From NCBI RefSeq assembly GCF_027531545.1, contig NZ_JAPZSC010000001.1, positions 310,001 through 374,000 of the forward strand: 64,000 bases of DNA. The letters run 5' to 3'. Position 1 is the first letter of the stretch. Each line of letters begins with the position of its first letter. Under the pieces are notes generated by a model. The model did not search any database. It was not told the origin of the DNA and worked only from the letters and a program-made list of their open reading frames with translations. The position numbers were made by a program, and so were the translations under genes. Origin of the DNA: Silanimonas sp. (GTDB lineage: Bacteria > Pseudomonadota > Gammaproteobacteria > Xanthomonadales > Xanthomonadaceae). Positions 54,337 through 63,932 of this stretch are shown piece by piece.

Positions 54337-55949
54337 CACGGATGCTCCTCGAAGTACTCGTCGAACTTGGCCTGCGCGTCCGGCCCGAACAGGATCTCGC
54401 AGGCCTCCATCAGGCCTTTCGCGGCGCGGATGTCCTCGCGGCGCACGACGAGGGCGATCTTCGAGCGCCGGCGCAAGAAATCCTCGAGCTTGGTGATCAT
54501 CTCCTGCTGCTTGGCGAGCCGGATCTCGCAGCGCAGGTAGTCGGTGCCTTCGATCAGCACCTCGGCCTGCCGCGGGTCCTCGCGGATCTCCGCCAGCAGC
54601 TCGAAGGCCTGCTGGTCGTAGCGACGCCACAGGCGGCTGCTCAGGCGCTCGATCGACTGCGGCGAGGTGTAGCTGTCGAGGTCCATCAGCCGGGCCTGGT
54701 GAAGGTATTCCTCGCGCACGCTCGGGTGCGGTTCGCCGTACCAGCGGTAATCGGCATGCGGCAGCGCGATCCCCATCGCCGCGACGTGTTCCGCGATTTC
54801 ATCACCGACGTTGATGCAATCGGTGAGCTTTCCGCCGAACACGCTGAGGTGTGCGTTGGCCGGGTTCACGTCGATCTGGTGCCGGCGCGACATCTGCAGC
54901 CAGTCGTCGCCATCGGCGGCCGTGCCGTCCGTCTTCACCACCAGCGGCCGCACGCCGCAGCGTTCGGCGATGATGTCGGCGCGGGTCAAGGGCTTCGCGA
55001 GGTTCAGCCGCTTGTTGATGTTGTCGAGGACGAACTGCCGATCCTCGTCGGTCACGCCGGTGTGCGGTGATGCCACCCGCGTGTCGGTGGTGCCGACGCA
55101 GGTGCGCAGGCCCATCGGGATGGCGAAGAACAAGCGGCCGTCGTCGGCGAAGAAGGTCAGGATGCGCCGGCTGGAGGTGATGCGCGGCACGACGAGGTGG
55201 ATGCCCTTGGAGAAGACATGGCGATGCGCCGTGCGTTCTCCGGTCAGCCCGTTGTGGGCGTCGACGAAGGGCCCGGCGGCGTTGACCAGTACCGTCGAGC
55301 GGATCTCGAACGCCGCGCCGGACATCCCGTCGCGCGCCCGCGTCACCCATTCGCCGTCGACCCGGCTCGCGCCCAGCGATTCGACGTAGTTCGCCGCGAT
55401 GCAGCCGCGGTCCATCGCCGAGCGCACGAACTGGAAGACGAAGCGGGCGTCGTTGTCGTGCAGGTAGGCGTCGGAATACTCGAGCCCGCCGGCGTAGCGC
55501 GCCGTGCCCACCACCGGCTCCTCGCGCTCGATCGTGGCTTTCGACAGCCATCGCGGCGGCGCGGTGCGGGCATCGCCGAAGAGCCAGTAGAGCCACGCGC
55601 CAGCCCAGACGAGGCGCGGCGGGAAGCGGAAGCCGCGATCCAGCGTCGAGAAGAAGCGGATAGGGAGCACCCGCGAGGGGTAGGCGTCCAGCAGCCGGTT
55701 GCGGCTCCGACAGAGGTCGCGCACCAGGCCGAATTCGCGGCTCTCGAGGTACTTGATGCCACCCCAGGCGAGGTTGCTCGAATGCTGGCTGGTGAAGCCG
55801 GCGAAGTCGCGCTGGTCAATCAGCGCCACCGAGGCGCCCTTGCCCGAGAGCGCCGCGGCGGCGACGGCACCGTTGATGCCGCCGCCGATCACCAGCACGT
55901 CGAAGCGCCGCGCGGCGAGCTTTCCGAGATTGCTGCGACGCAGCTGCAT
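54336..55949 (-). CDS. glpD: FAD-dependent glycerol-3-phosphate dehydrogenase
   Basis: Predicted 537-residue membrane-associated enzyme oxidising glycerol 3-phosphate to dihydroxyacetone phosphate and passing electrons to quinone. The FAD site [30 protein letters not shown] and the GlpD stretch [17 protein letters not shown] are clear; [12 protein letters not shown] and [17 protein letters not shown] fit the family. The C-terminal helical cap (about 400-530) is present. It starts the glpD-glpK pair and lies near glpQ, so together they use phospholipid head groups and glycerol. Confidence 0.96.
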   Translation of the reverse strand: MQLRRSNLGKLAARRFDVLVIGGGINGAVAAAALSGKGASVALIDQRDFAGFTSQHSSNLAWGGIKYLESREFGLVRDLCRSRNRLLDAYPSRVLPIRFFSTLDRGFRFPPRLVWAGAWLYWLFGDARTAPPRWLSKATIEREEPVVGTARYAGGLEYSDAYLHDNDARFVFQFVRSAMDRGCIAANYVESLGASRVDGEWVTRARDGMSGAAFEIRSTVLVNAAGPFVDAHNGLTGERTAHRHVFSKGIHLVVPRITSSRRILTFFADDGRLFFAIPMGLRTCVGTTDTRVASPHTGVTDEDRQFVLDNINKRLNLAKPLTRADIIAERCGVRPLVVKTDGTAADGDDWLQMSRRHQIDVNPANAHLSVFGGKLTDCINVGDEIAEHVAAMGIALPHADYRWYGEPHPSVREEYLHQARLMDLDSYTSPQSIERLSSRLWRRYDQQAFELLAEIREDPRQAEVLIEGTDYLRCEIRLAKQQEMITKLEDFLRRRSKIALVVRREDIRAAKGLMEACEILFGPDAQAKFDEYFEEHP

Positions 55950-56034
55950 GCGCGCTCCGGCGGATCGACGGACCGGGCCGGCCCGCTGCCAGTCTAGCGC
56001 CGGAGGCCGAAGGCGCCGACGGGCCCGCCGTTCG

Positions 56035-56901
56035 TCAAGGCTCGACCGCCACGGGGGCCGCGACGCTGAAGCGCGGCAGCATCAGCTGCGCATCGTGACG
56101 GCCGGCGTCCTCGGGCGTTTGTCGGTAGCTCGGCGCGCGTGCCTCGTCGCCGCCCCACATGCCGCGCGCACCCACCGGCTGCGGCCCACACGCGCCGCCC
56201 ATGCAGGCCCAGAAGTCGCCGTCCCGGGCCGTGACATTGACGCGGAACACGGTCAAGTCGGCCAAGTGCGCCATCGTCGGCACCGGCGGAGACTCGCCAG
56301 ACAACAGGCCGCCCATACGATCGGGCGTGACACGCCGCAGGTGATAGTTGCCTGCAAGCACGACGAACGCGCGCTGCGGATCGCGCGCGATCGCCTCGCG
56401 AAGCACCGCCGCCATGCGCTGGTTGCGCCGCGGCGCCCCGCCGGCCGCGTTGCCGGCGTCGAAGGCCAGCACGCGCACGTCGTGCCCAGCAGCGCGAAAC
56501 CGCTGCATCGACTCGAGCAGCGCCAGCATCGCCACGCTGCGTCGACCGTCGCTGCGCTCGGCGGGCACCTGCCAGAAATCACCGCGCAGCAGCGCTGTGC
56601 GCGCGGCGTCATCGCCATTCGAAGCCAGGAACGCGTCGAGCCGCGGCTGCTCCGCGGCGTGCACTTCCAGCGCCAGCGTCACCGGCAGGCCGGCATCCAG
56701 CCGCTGCCGCACCACCGCGGCGGCCAGCGCCGGGGCTTCATTCGTTCCGTGCAGTTCGCCCAGAACCAGCACGCGGGCCTCGTGCGCGTCGGGAAGCAGG
56801 TCCGCGGCGTTGGCCGGGGGCGCTGTCGCACGCGCCGCGGCGGCGAGTGCGGCGAACACCAGCAGGCCGGCAATCCAGAGGTGGAAGCGCGTGCTGCGCA
56901 T
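56035..56901 (-). CDS. Exported ChaN/Tiki-superfamily protein
   Basis: Predicted 288-residue protein with a hydrophobic export signal (FHLWIAGLLVFAALAAAARA). The body has the pattern of the ChaN / erythromycin-esterase-like / TIKI fold: VLVLGELHGTNEAPAL, LALEVHAAEQPRL, and FVVLAGNYHLRR. ChaN proteins bind haem or iron at the membrane; other members hydrolyse peptide bonds. The metal-binding Glu and His are present. Downstream of the haem-synthesis genes ctaA-ctaB on the same strand (53-base gap), which is suggestive of haem handling, not proof. Confidence 0.75.
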   Translation of the reverse strand: MRSTRFHLWIAGLLVFAALAAAARATAPPANAADLLPDAHEARVLVLGELHGTNEAPALAAAVVRQRLDAGLPVTLALEVHAAEQPRLDAFLASNGDDAARTALLRGDFWQVPAERSDGRRSVAMLALLESMQRFRAAGHDVRVLAFDAGNAAGGAPRRNQRMAAVLREAIARDPQRAFVVLAGNYHLRRVTPDRMGGLLSGESPPVPTMAHLADLTVFRVNVTARDGDFWACMGGACGPQPVGARGMWGGDEARAPSYRQTPEDAGRHDAQLMLPRFSVAAPVAVEP

Positions 56902-56954
56902 GGCGACGATCCATCGGGGGCGTCACCCGGAACTGGGGCTCAGCCGCCGCCGCT

Positions 56955-57914
56955 TCAACCCACCCGCTCGAAGCTCAGGCCCGGCGTCGCGTCGACGGCA
57001 GGCGCCTCGTCGACGAGGTAATGGTCGACCAGCAGGAAGGCGAACAGGACCATCAGGTAGATGATCGAGTAGTTGAACACCCGCATCGGGTACATCGGGT
57101 CGGGCGGGTTGAACAGACGCACGGCGTAGTAAAGGAACACGCCGCCGAGCACCAGTGCACCGCCGAGGTAGAACAGCCCGCTCATACCGCTGGCGAAAGG
57201 CAGCACCGTCACCGCGATCAGCAGCAGCGTGTAGAACAGGATCTGCCAGCGCGTGTACACCACGCCGTGCGTCACCGGCAGCATCGGGATCATCGCCTTC
57301 GCGTAGTCGTCCTTGCGGAAGATCGCCAGCGCCCAGAAATGCGGCGGCGTCCACACGAAGATGATCAGCACCAGCAGAAGGGCGTGGTGGTAGTCGTTCG
57401 GGGCGTCGAACAGTGCCGCGAAGCCCGCGCCTTCCGGCCAGCCCTTCACCGCGGCCCAGCCGAGCAGCGGCGGTGCGGCGCCGGCGAGCCCGCCGATGAC
57501 GATGTTCTGCGGCGTCGCGCGCTTGAGGTAGCCGGTGTAGATGATCGCGTAGCCGATCAGCGAGGCGAAGGTCAGTGCCGCGGTGAGCGGGTTCACCCAC
57601 AGCGCGAGGATCAGCATCGACAACGCGCCCAGCGCGATGGCGAAGCCCAGCACCTGCGCGGCCGTCAGCGAGCCGGTCGGCAGCGGACGATGCTGGGTGC
57701 GCGCCATCACCGCGTCGATGCGCTGGTCGAGCAGGTGGTTGATCGCTGCGGCCGAAGCCGCGGCGAGCCAGATGCCGAGGCTGCCGAGCACCAGCGCGCG
57801 CCAGCCGGGGAACTCCGGCGTGGCGAGGAACATGCCGATCACCGCGGTGAAGACAATCAGCGCGACGACGCGCGGCTTGGTTAGCTCCCAGTACTGGCTG
57901 GCGAGGTTGGCCAT
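56955..57914 (-). CDS. ctaB: Protoheme IX farnesyltransferase (haem O synthase)
   Basis: Predicted 319-residue membrane enzyme adding the farnesyl tail to haem B. Nine helices; the prenyl-binding motif [21 protein letters not shown] is the family signature, and the second acidic loop (DAPNDYHH) and [20 protein letters not shown] follow. Starts four bases after ctaA on the same strand. Makes haem O for ctaA. Confidence 0.97.
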   Translation of the reverse strand: MANLASQYWELTKPRVVALIVFTAVIGMFLATPEFPGWRALVLGSLGIWLAAASAAAINHLLDQRIDAVMARTQHRPLPTGSLTAAQVLGFAIALGALSMLILALWVNPLTAALTFASLIGYAIIYTGYLKRATPQNIVIGGLAGAAPPLLGWAAVKGWPEGAGFAALFDAPNDYHHALLLVLIIFVWTPPHFWALAIFRKDDYAKAMIPMLPVTHGVVYTRWQILFYTLLLIAVTVLPFASGMSGLFYLGGALVLGGVFLYYAVRLFNPPDPMYPMRVFNYSIIYLMVLFAFLLVDHYLVDEAPAVDATPGLSFERVG

Positions 57915-57918
57915 CGGC

Positions 57919-59049
57919 TCAGGCCTCGGGCGAGCGCAGGCGCGCCAGCAAGGTAACCACGGTGAACAGCATCAGCACGGCCACCAGCAGGTGCGCGGTG
58001 GCGACGTACAGCGGCAGGCCCATCACCACGTTGGCGATGCCCAGCGCGACCTGCGCGCACAGCAGCACCAGCAAGCTGATGCCCGAGGTGCGGAAGCCGG
58101 GCGCGAACGCCAGGCGGAAGCCGAGGAACAGGAAGTACGCCGTCACCACCGCGGCCCCGATGCGGTGCGCGATCTGGATGGCCGCACGCGCCGAGGCGTC
58201 GAGCACGCCGCCTTCGTAATCCACGCCGATGCCGCGCCAGAGCACGAAGCCCTCGGCAAAGTCGGTCGAGGGCCACCACGCGCCCTTGCACTTCGGGAAA
58301 TCCAGGCCGCAAGCAAGCGCCGCGTAATTCGACGCCACCCAGCCACCCAGGGCGATCTGCACGGCCAACAGCGCGAGGCCGATCCACATCAGACCGCGAA
58401 GGCGCGGCGCGTCGACGTGCACGCGCATCGCATTCGGCGTTGTCCACCACGCCAACACGGTCAGCAAGGAGAACGTGGCGAGGCCGCCCATCAGGTGGCT
58501 CATCACGATGACCGGCTTCACCAGCCACACCACCGTCCACATGCCGAGCAGGGCCTGGAAGGTGACGAGCATCAGCAGGCCCACCGACAGGCGGGCGACG
58601 CCATCGGCCCAGCGCACGATGCCGGAGAGCCACACCACCTGGCCCGCCGCGGCGAGGCCTAGGGCGAGGACGTGGTCGACTTTCATGTAGGCGAAGATGG
58701 CCGCGACCACCAACGCCGCGCCGATCGCGACAGTGGCGACGCCCTGCGGCTTGCGGCGCACGGCCAGCAGCGCGAGCACCAGCACGAGCGTGCCCAGCGT
58801 CGCCGCCATGTGGCGATGCACCTGTTCCCAGACCGCCTTGCTGACTTCGACCGCGCGCTCGAAGTTGGCGTTGGCGTGCGCGATGTCGGCCTCGGTCGTG
58901 GGCCAGGTCGCCTTGCCGTAGCAGGTCGGCCAGTCGGGGCAGCTCAAGCCCGCGTTATTCAGGCGCGTGAAGCCGCCGAGGAAGATCACGCCGAAGGCGA
59001 GGATCACCGCCACCCAGGCGATGCGGTGGAAGTGACGCACGGGGATCAT
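57919..59049 (-). CDS. ctaA: Haem A synthase
   Basis: Predicted 376-residue eight-helix membrane enzyme oxidising haem O to haem A for aa3 oxidase. Haem ligand histidines lie in [29 protein letters not shown] and [10 protein letters not shown], with [12 protein letters not shown] and [11 protein letters not shown] cysteine loops. The start at 59049 overlaps the stop of the Sco-like gene (ATGA). A proteobacterial CtaA of the longer type. Confidence 0.96.
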   Translation of the reverse strand: MIPVRHFHRIAWVAVILAFGVIFLGGFTRLNNAGLSCPDWPTCYGKATWPTTEADIAHANANFERAVEVSKAVWEQVHRHMAATLGTLVLVLALLAVRRKPQGVATVAIGAALVVAAIFAYMKVDHVLALGLAAAGQVVWLSGIVRWADGVARLSVGLLMLVTFQALLGMWTVVWLVKPVIVMSHLMGGLATFSLLTVLAWWTTPNAMRVHVDAPRLRGLMWIGLALLAVQIALGGWVASNYAALACGLDFPKCKGAWWPSTDFAEGFVLWRGIGVDYEGGVLDASARAAIQIAHRIGAAVVTAYFLFLGFRLAFAPGFRTSGISLLVLLCAQVALGIANVVMGLPLYVATAHLLVAVLMLFTVVTLLARLRSPEA

Positions 59050-59603
59050 TCCGTCACCTTCAGCAGGCGCGCGAGGTCCTTGCGCAGGCCGGTCGGGTCG
59101 AAGCCGGGCGCATACCGCATCACGAGGAAGCCGTTGGGGTCGATCAGGTACACCGCGAGGCTGCCGTCCACATGCGAGGCGGGCAGTTTGGCACGGAGCG
59201 TCGGCGAGGCCGCCATCGGCAGGAAGGCCCGATATTCCGGCGCCTGTGCCGGCACGTCGCCGAACCAGAGAACCTGCACACGGTCGGCGTGGCGGCCTTC
59301 CGAGATCCACACGCGATACAGCGAATCACTAAGGCGCAGGCAGGGCTCACCGCAGTCCGCGGCGGGCAGCACCACGACGCGCCACAGGCGCTTGTCGCCC
59401 TCCCACTCCGGATACGTGCTGCCATCCGCGCGGGTCAGGCCCAGTGTTCCGAGCTCGATGGGCGTGGCCAGCAGCTCGCCGGCGTTGCGCGTCGCGGTCG
59501 GGCGCCAGCCCGAATAGATCAGGTACAGCGCGATGCCGAACGAGGTGAAGAACAGCGCGACGACCAGCAGCAGGGTCGTGCGGGAACGCAGGAGAGTGGT
59601 CAT
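59046..59603 (-). CDS. Short Sco-like copper chaperone candidate
   Basis: Predicted 185-residue protein: one N-terminal helix (TTLLLVVALFFTSFGIALYLIYSG), then a thioredoxin-like domain. It keeps the Sco-type CxxxC (AADCGEPCLRLSD) and a distal His-containing strand (SHVDGSLAVYLIDPNGFLV). It is shorter and more diverged than standard Sco. Position in the ctaA-ctaB operon, between SURF1 and ctaA with ATGA overlaps on both sides, supports a role in CuA or CuB loading. Annotation pipelines often call this a cox-cluster hypothetical. Confidence 0.75.
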   Translation of the reverse strand: MTTLLRSRTTLLLVVALFFTSFGIALYLIYSGWRPTATRNAGELLATPIELGTLGLTRADGSTYPEWEGDKRLWRVVVLPAADCGEPCLRLSDSLYRVWISEGRHADRVQVLWFGDVPAQAPEYRAFLPMAASPTLRAKLPASHVDGSLAVYLIDPNGFLVMRYAPGFDPTGLRKDLARLLKVTE

Positions 59604-60301
59604 GGACGGCGTCGGAACTGGAGAAAGAGGGAAAGCAGCAACAGGCCGGCGGCGAAACCGAACCACTGCAGCGCGTAGCCACGGTGCTTGTCAGGCGACA
59701 GGGTATTCGCCAGCAGGTCGAGGTCGCGTTCGTGGCCGAGCGGGGTGGCGGGATCCAGACGCAGCACGGCGCCATCGAGCGCCTCGCCGGCCTCGCGCAG
59801 CACCTCGGGTTCAAGGCGGAGCGCCAGCCGGCCACCGTCCGGGAGCGCCGAGGCCGCGGGACCGAGGGCCAGGCCCGCCGAGGGCGGCGGCACCAGCAGG
59901 CCCTCGAGGCGCATCGGGTTGGGCGGCATCGGCGCCTCGTCCGGCACCCGGCGGTCGGCCGGCAGCGGGCGCCAACCGAGGTCCACCCAGAGGCGGCGGC
60001 CATCGTCGAGCCGGAACGCGCGATACACCTGCACGCCCACGTGCGGGCCGCGGCGCTGGTTGTCGAGCCGAAGCGCGGGGATCGCCTCGAAGGCCCCCTC
60101 GACCGCCACCCACGCGGGCATGGCGTCCAAGGCCTCGGCCAGCGGCGCGGGCCGGCGCTCGGCGAGCACGCGCGCGCTGTCGGCCAGCAGGGTTTCCTTC
60201 TCGATCGCGCGGCCGGACTGCCAGAGCCCGGCGCGCACGAACGCGAGGCAAAGCCCCAGCGCGACGACCCACAGCAACGCGCGGCGCAGCGCGGGTTTCA
60301 C
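59600..60301 (-). CDS. SURF1-family cytochrome oxidase assembly protein
   Basis: Predicted 233-residue protein with a TM helix at each end (ALLWVVALGLCLAFVRAGLWQ and YALQWFGFAAGLLLLSLFL) around a periplasmic domain. The Shy1/SURF1 pattern appears: GLWQSGRAIEKE, GVQVYRAFRL, WVDLGWRPLPAD and HRGYALQWFGF. SURF1 delivers haem A to subunit I. First gene of SURF1 - Sco-like - ctaA - ctaB, divergent from the DUF2909 gene. Confidence 0.94.
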   Translation of the reverse strand: MKPALRRALLWVVALGLCLAFVRAGLWQSGRAIEKETLLADSARVLAERRPAPLAEALDAMPAWVAVEGAFEAIPALRLDNQRRGPHVGVQVYRAFRLDDGRRLWVDLGWRPLPADRRVPDEAPMPPNPMRLEGLLVPPPSAGLALGPAASALPDGGRLALRLEPEVLREAGEALDGAVLRLDPATPLGHERDLDLLANTLSPDKHRGYALQWFGFAAGLLLLSLFLQFRRRP

Positions 60302-60358
60302 CCGACACTCCCATCGGCCGCGGATAATCCGCGCACGTCCCGTCTTTCAGGTCCGCCC

Positions 60359-60565
60359 GTGGAAAAGCTTCTGGTCATCGCGTTTCTCGCCGTCATCGTC
60401 TGGAACCTCTTCGCCGCGCTGTTCCACATGGTGTCGAAGCCGCAGGCCGACGGCCGCATGGTGCGCTCGCTGAGCTGGCGCATCGGCCTGTCGATCGCGC
60501 TTCTGGCCATCATGACTGCGGGGCACTTCTTGGGGTTCTGGCGTTTCCACGGCATCGGCCAGTAA
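60359..60565 (+). CDS. Twin-transmembrane DUF2909 protein
   Basis: Predicted 68-residue protein with two helices (LLVIAFLAVIVWNLFAALFHMVS and WRIGLSIALLAIMTAGHFLGFW) joined by a short basic loop (KPQADGRMVRSL). This is the DUF2909 layout, regularly found in cytochrome oxidase clusters of gammaproteobacteria. GTG start; an AGG precedes it. Divergent from SURF1 and convergent with coxC, closed by the terminator at 60590-60615. Function not established. Confidence 0.85.
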   Translation: MEKLLVIAFLAVIVWNLFAALFHMVSKPQADGRMVRSLSWRIGLSIALLAIMTAGHFLGFWRFHGIGQ

Positions 60566-60589
60566 GCGCCATCAAGTCCCCTGAATGCG

Positions 60590-60615
60590 ACAAGGCCGGC
60601 GCGAGCCGGCCTTGT
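60590..60615. terminator. Bidirectional terminator between DUF2909 and coxC genes
   Basis: ACAAGGCCGGC-GCGA-GCCGGCCTTGT, perfect 11 bp stem with a GCGA loop, between two convergent genes. The plus-strand tail (GCATTTCC) is a weak U-tract; the minus-strand tail is CGCATTCAG. Confidence 0.75.
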
Positions 60616-60637
60616 GCATTTCCGCCGGAGGGCGGGA

Positions 60638-61513
60638 TCAGAGCACGTAGACGAACAGGAACAGGCCGAGCCAGACCACGTCGACGAAGTGCCAGTACCA
60701 GGCCACCGCTTCGAAGCCGAAGTGCTTCTCCGGCGTGAAGTGGCCCTTCAGCACGCGGAACCACACCACCAGCAGCATCACCGTACCGAGGAACACATGC
60801 AGGCCGTGGAAGCCCGTCAGCATGTAGAACGTGGCCCCGTAGATGCCCGAGCTGATGCGAAGGTTCAGGTCGCCCCAAGCGTGGATGTACTCGTAGGCCT
60901 GCACGCCGAAGAAGCAGAAGCCGAGGAGGATGGTCGCACCGAGCCAGGTGAGGACCTTGCTGCGCTGACCGACCACCATGGCGTGGTGGGCGATGGTCAG
61001 CGTCAGGCCCGAGGTGAGCAGGATGACGGTGTTGATCAGCGGCAGGCCGAAGGCCGGCAGCGTCTCGAAGGCGCCACCGATGGCCTCCGGGCCGTTGGCC
61101 GGCCACCCGGCCACGTAGCCGTTCCAGAGGAATTCGTTGGCGAGGCTGCCGTGGCCATCACCGGAGATCCACGGCAACGCGAAGGTCCGGACATAGAACA
61201 ACGCGCCGAAGAACGCCGCGAAGAACATCACCTCGGAGAAGATGAACCAGATCATCCCCTGCCGGAACGAAATGTCGACCTGGCCGTTGTAGTTGCCACC
61301 CTCCGACTCGCGGATCACGTCGCCGAACCAGCCGAACAGCGTGTAGATCATCATCGCGATGCCGGCCATGAAGATCCAGAACGACGTGTCGCTGCCGTTG
61401 AACCAGTTGATCAGGCCGATCATCAGCACGAACAGCGAGATCGAGCCGACGAACGGCCACTTGCTGTGGTGCGGGACGAAATAGACGTCGGCGTCGTGGT
61501 GGGCGGTGGCCAT
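60638..61513 (-). CDS. coxC: Cytochrome c oxidase subunit III
   Basis: Predicted 291-residue seven-helix subunit. Typical segments are FVPHHSKWPFVGSISLFVLMIGL, GMIWFIFSEVMFFAAFFGALF, FLGATILLGFCFFGVQAYEYIHAW and the TGFHGLHVFLGT helix ending in AVAWYWHFVDVVWLGLFLFVYVL. It carries conserved residues of the proton-stabilising subunit. Follows ctaG at 33 bases. Confidence 0.97.
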   Translation of the reverse strand: MATAHHDADVYFVPHHSKWPFVGSISLFVLMIGLINWFNGSDTSFWIFMAGIAMMIYTLFGWFGDVIRESEGGNYNGQVDISFRQGMIWFIFSEVMFFAAFFGALFYVRTFALPWISGDGHGSLANEFLWNGYVAGWPANGPEAIGGAFETLPAFGLPLINTVILLTSGLTLTIAHHAMVVGQRSKVLTWLGATILLGFCFFGVQAYEYIHAWGDLNLRISSGIYGATFYMLTGFHGLHVFLGTVMLLVVWFRVLKGHFTPEKHFGFEAVAWYWHFVDVVWLGLFLFVYVL

Positions 61514-61546
61514 GGAAACCCCTAGCGATGCAGCGGTGGAATGGTG

Positions 61547-62134
61547 TCAGCGTGGCGCGAAGACCGGGGCCGATGCAACCGCGGGCACCGGGCCGGCGGC
61601 GGCGCGGGCGGTGGCCGCGTCGTTCTTGAAGAAGGTGTAGGACAGGGTGATCGTCTTGACCTCGGGCGGCAGCGCCGGGTCGACGATGAAGCGGACCGGC
61701 ATGGTCTTGCTCTCGCCGGCATACAGAAGCTGCTCGGTGAAGCAGAAGCACTCGGTCTTGACGAAGTAGCCCGCCGCGACGACCGGCGCCACGGACGGGG
61801 CCGCATTGCCGACCACCGGCATCGCGTCGCGGTTGCCCGCGACGTAGTTCATCTCGTAGGCCTGGCCGGGGACGACGTCCATCGTCAGCACTTCCGGCTG
61901 GAAGGTCCACGGCAGCTTGGAGTTCACGGTGCCGTCGAACTCGATGCGCACGGTGCGGTTCGGATCGACCTGCATGCCGACGACGCGGTGTTCGCCGGCC
62001 GGGGTGTCCTCGAGCTTGATGCCGAAGACCTTCTCGCAGGCGATCTCGTACAGCGGCACCAGCGCGAACGCGGCGACGAAGCAGCCCGCGGAGACGAGGG
62101 CGATGGTGCGGGCGGTGGCGGCGTTCGAACTCAT
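61547..62134 (-). CDS. ctaG: Cytochrome c oxidase assembly protein CtaG (Cox11)
   Basis: Predicted 195-residue copper chaperone for the CuB site. One N-terminal helix ([27 protein letters not shown]) is followed by an immunoglobulin-like periplasmic domain with the copper motif TECFCFTEQ. The start at 62134 is shown by the ATGA overlap with the 45-residue gene; a longer open frame upstream is that small gene in another phase. A short Pro/Ala/Val tail ends the protein. Confidence 0.97.
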   Translation of the reverse strand: MSSNAATARTIALVSAGCFVAAFALVPLYEIACEKVFGIKLEDTPAGEHRVVGMQVDPNRTVRIEFDGTVNSKLPWTFQPEVLTMDVVPGQAYEMNYVAGNRDAMPVVGNAAPSVAPVVAAGYFVKTECFCFTEQLLYAGESKTMPVRFIVDPALPPEVKTITLSYTFFKNDAATARAAAGPVPAVASAPVFAPR

Positions 62135-62268
62135 GCGTTGGCCTCGGCCACGACCATGAACATCGCGTAGACGTAGAGCGCCGCCGCAACCCCGCCGAGC
62201 AGCCATGCCGTCCGCCGCACCGAGGTTCGGCGGGCCGGGGTGTCGTTGGGGTCGCGAGGGGCGTCCAC
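62131..62268 (-). CDS. 45-residue membrane protein in the oxidase operon
   Basis: Short gene between ctaD and ctaG: a GTG start, [18 protein letters not shown] basic head, then one helix ([21 protein letters not shown]) and AEANA. It begins 18 bases after the ctaD stop and its stop overlaps the ctaG ATG (ATGA), so translation is coupled. Small proteins of this type at this place in related genomes are named cytochrome oxidase small assembly protein. Its size would put it below usual gene-finder cut-offs. Confidence 0.75.
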   Translation of the reverse strand: MDAPRDPNDTPARRTSVRRTAWLLGGVAAALYVYAMFMVVAEANA

Positions 62269-62286
62269 GTCAGTCGCTCGTCAGGC

Positions 62287-63915
62287 TCAGTGCGCGACGT
62301 CGCCGTGCGACAGGTCTTCGTCGCGGATGACCGGCGGCTTGGTGAAGGTGTGGTGCGGGGCCGGCGACGGCACCGTCCACTCCAGGCCACGGGCGCCTTC
62401 CCACGAGCGCGCCTCGGCCTTGACGCCACCACGCGCGCACTTCCAGACGATGTAGACGAACAGCAGCTGCATGAAGCCGAAGCCGAAGCCGCCGACCGAC
62501 GACCACATGTTGAAGTCGGCGAAGGCCACGTTGTAGTCCGGGATGCGGCGCGGCATGCCGGCCAGGCCCAGGAAGTGCTGCGGGAAGAACAGCAGGTTCA
62601 CGAAGATCGTGCTGCCCCAGAAGTGCACCTTGCCGAGCGTCTCGTTGTACATGTAGCCGGTCCACTTCGGCAGCCAGTAGTACACGCCGGCCATGATGCC
62701 GAACACGGCGCCGGTCACCAGCACGTAGTGGAAGTGGGCCACCACGAAGTAGGTGTCGTGGTACTGGTAGTCGGCCGGCACCATCGCGAGCATCAGGCCC
62801 GAGAAGCCGCCGATCGTGAACATCACGACGAAACCCAGCGCGAACAGCATCGGGGTTTCGAAGGTCATCGAGCCGCGCCACATGGTGGTGACCCAGTTGA
62901 ACACCTTCACGCCCGTCGGGATGGCGATCAGCATCGTGGCGTACATGAAGTACAGCTCGGCGCCGAGCGGCATGCCGACCGTGAACATGTGGTGCGCCCA
63001 GACGATGAACGACAGGAAGGCGATCGAGGCCGTGGCGTACACCATCGCCTGGTAGCCGAACAGCGGCTTGCGGGCGAAGGTCGGAATGATCTCCGACACG
63101 ATGCCGAAGGCCGGCAGGATCATGATGTAGACCTCGGGGTGCCCGAAGAACCAGAACACGTGCTGGTACAGGACCGGGTCACCGCCGCCGGCGGCATTGA
63201 AGAACGAGGTGCCGAAGAACTTGTCGGTGAGCAGCATCGTCACCGCACCGGCCAGCACCGGCATCACCGCGATCAGCAGGAACGCCGTGATCAGCCAGGT
63301 CCAGACGAAGATCGGCATCTTCAGCAGGTCCATGCCCGGGGCGCGCATGTTGAGGATCGTGGCGATGATGTTGATCGCGCCCATGATCGAGCTGATGCCC
63401 ATCAGGTGGATCGCGAAGATCGTGAACGCCACGTTCGAACCGCCCTGCAGCGACAGCGGCGGATACAGCGTCCAACCACCGGCCGGGCTGCCCGAACCGA
63501 TGCCGAAGGCCTGCAGCGCGAGCGGCATCAGCAGCAGCGCGAAGGCGAAGGGCATGATCCAGAAGGACCAGTTGTTCATGCGCGGCAGCGCCATGTCGGG
63601 CGCGCCGACCATGAGCGGGATCATCCAGTTGGCGAGGCCGACGAAGGCCGGCATCACCGCGCCGAAGATCATGACCAGCGCGTGCATCGTGGTCATCTGG
63701 TTGAAGAACGACGGGTCGACCAGCTGGAGGCCCGGCTGGAACAGCTCGGCGCGGATGACGAGCGCCATCGAGCCGCCGACCAGGAACATGACCAGCGAGA
63801 AGACCAGGTACAGCGTGCCGATGTCCTTGTGGTTCGTGGACATGAACCAGCGCTGGAAGAAGCTCTGCTGGTGGCCGTGGTCGTCGTGGTGCGTATCAGC
63901 GTGCGTATTTGCCAT
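62287..63915 (-). CDS. ctaD: Cytochrome c oxidase subunit I (aa3 type)
   Basis: Predicted 542-residue catalytic subunit with 12 helices. Haem a/a3 and CuB ligands are present: [24 protein letters not shown] with the His-Tyr cross-link pair, VWAHHMF, and HFHYVL. The K-channel segment is seen near GVKVFNW. Short His-rich N-terminus ([14 protein letters not shown]). The start could be the ATG at 63915 (AGAGA before it) or a TTG at 63936 that overlaps the ctaC stop as TTGA. Confidence 0.97.
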   Translation of the reverse strand: MANTHADTHHDDHGHQQSFFQRWFMSTNHKDIGTLYLVFSLVMFLVGGSMALVIRAELFQPGLQLVDPSFFNQMTTMHALVMIFGAVMPAFVGLANWMIPLMVGAPDMALPRMNNWSFWIMPFAFALLLMPLALQAFGIGSGSPAGGWTLYPPLSLQGGSNVAFTIFAIHLMGISSIMGAINIIATILNMRAPGMDLLKMPIFVWTWLITAFLLIAVMPVLAGAVTMLLTDKFFGTSFFNAAGGGDPVLYQHVFWFFGHPEVYIMILPAFGIVSEIIPTFARKPLFGYQAMVYATASIAFLSFIVWAHHMFTVGMPLGAELYFMYATMLIAIPTGVKVFNWVTTMWRGSMTFETPMLFALGFVVMFTIGGFSGLMLAMVPADYQYHDTYFVVAHFHYVLVTGAVFGIMAGVYYWLPKWTGYMYNETLGKVHFWGSTIFVNLLFFPQHFLGLAGMPRRIPDYNVAFADFNMWSSVGGFGFGFMQLLFVYIVWKCARGGVKAEARSWEGARGLEWTVPSPAPHHTFTKPPVIRDEDLSHGDVAH

Positions 63916-63932
63916 GGCGGAATCTCTCTGGC

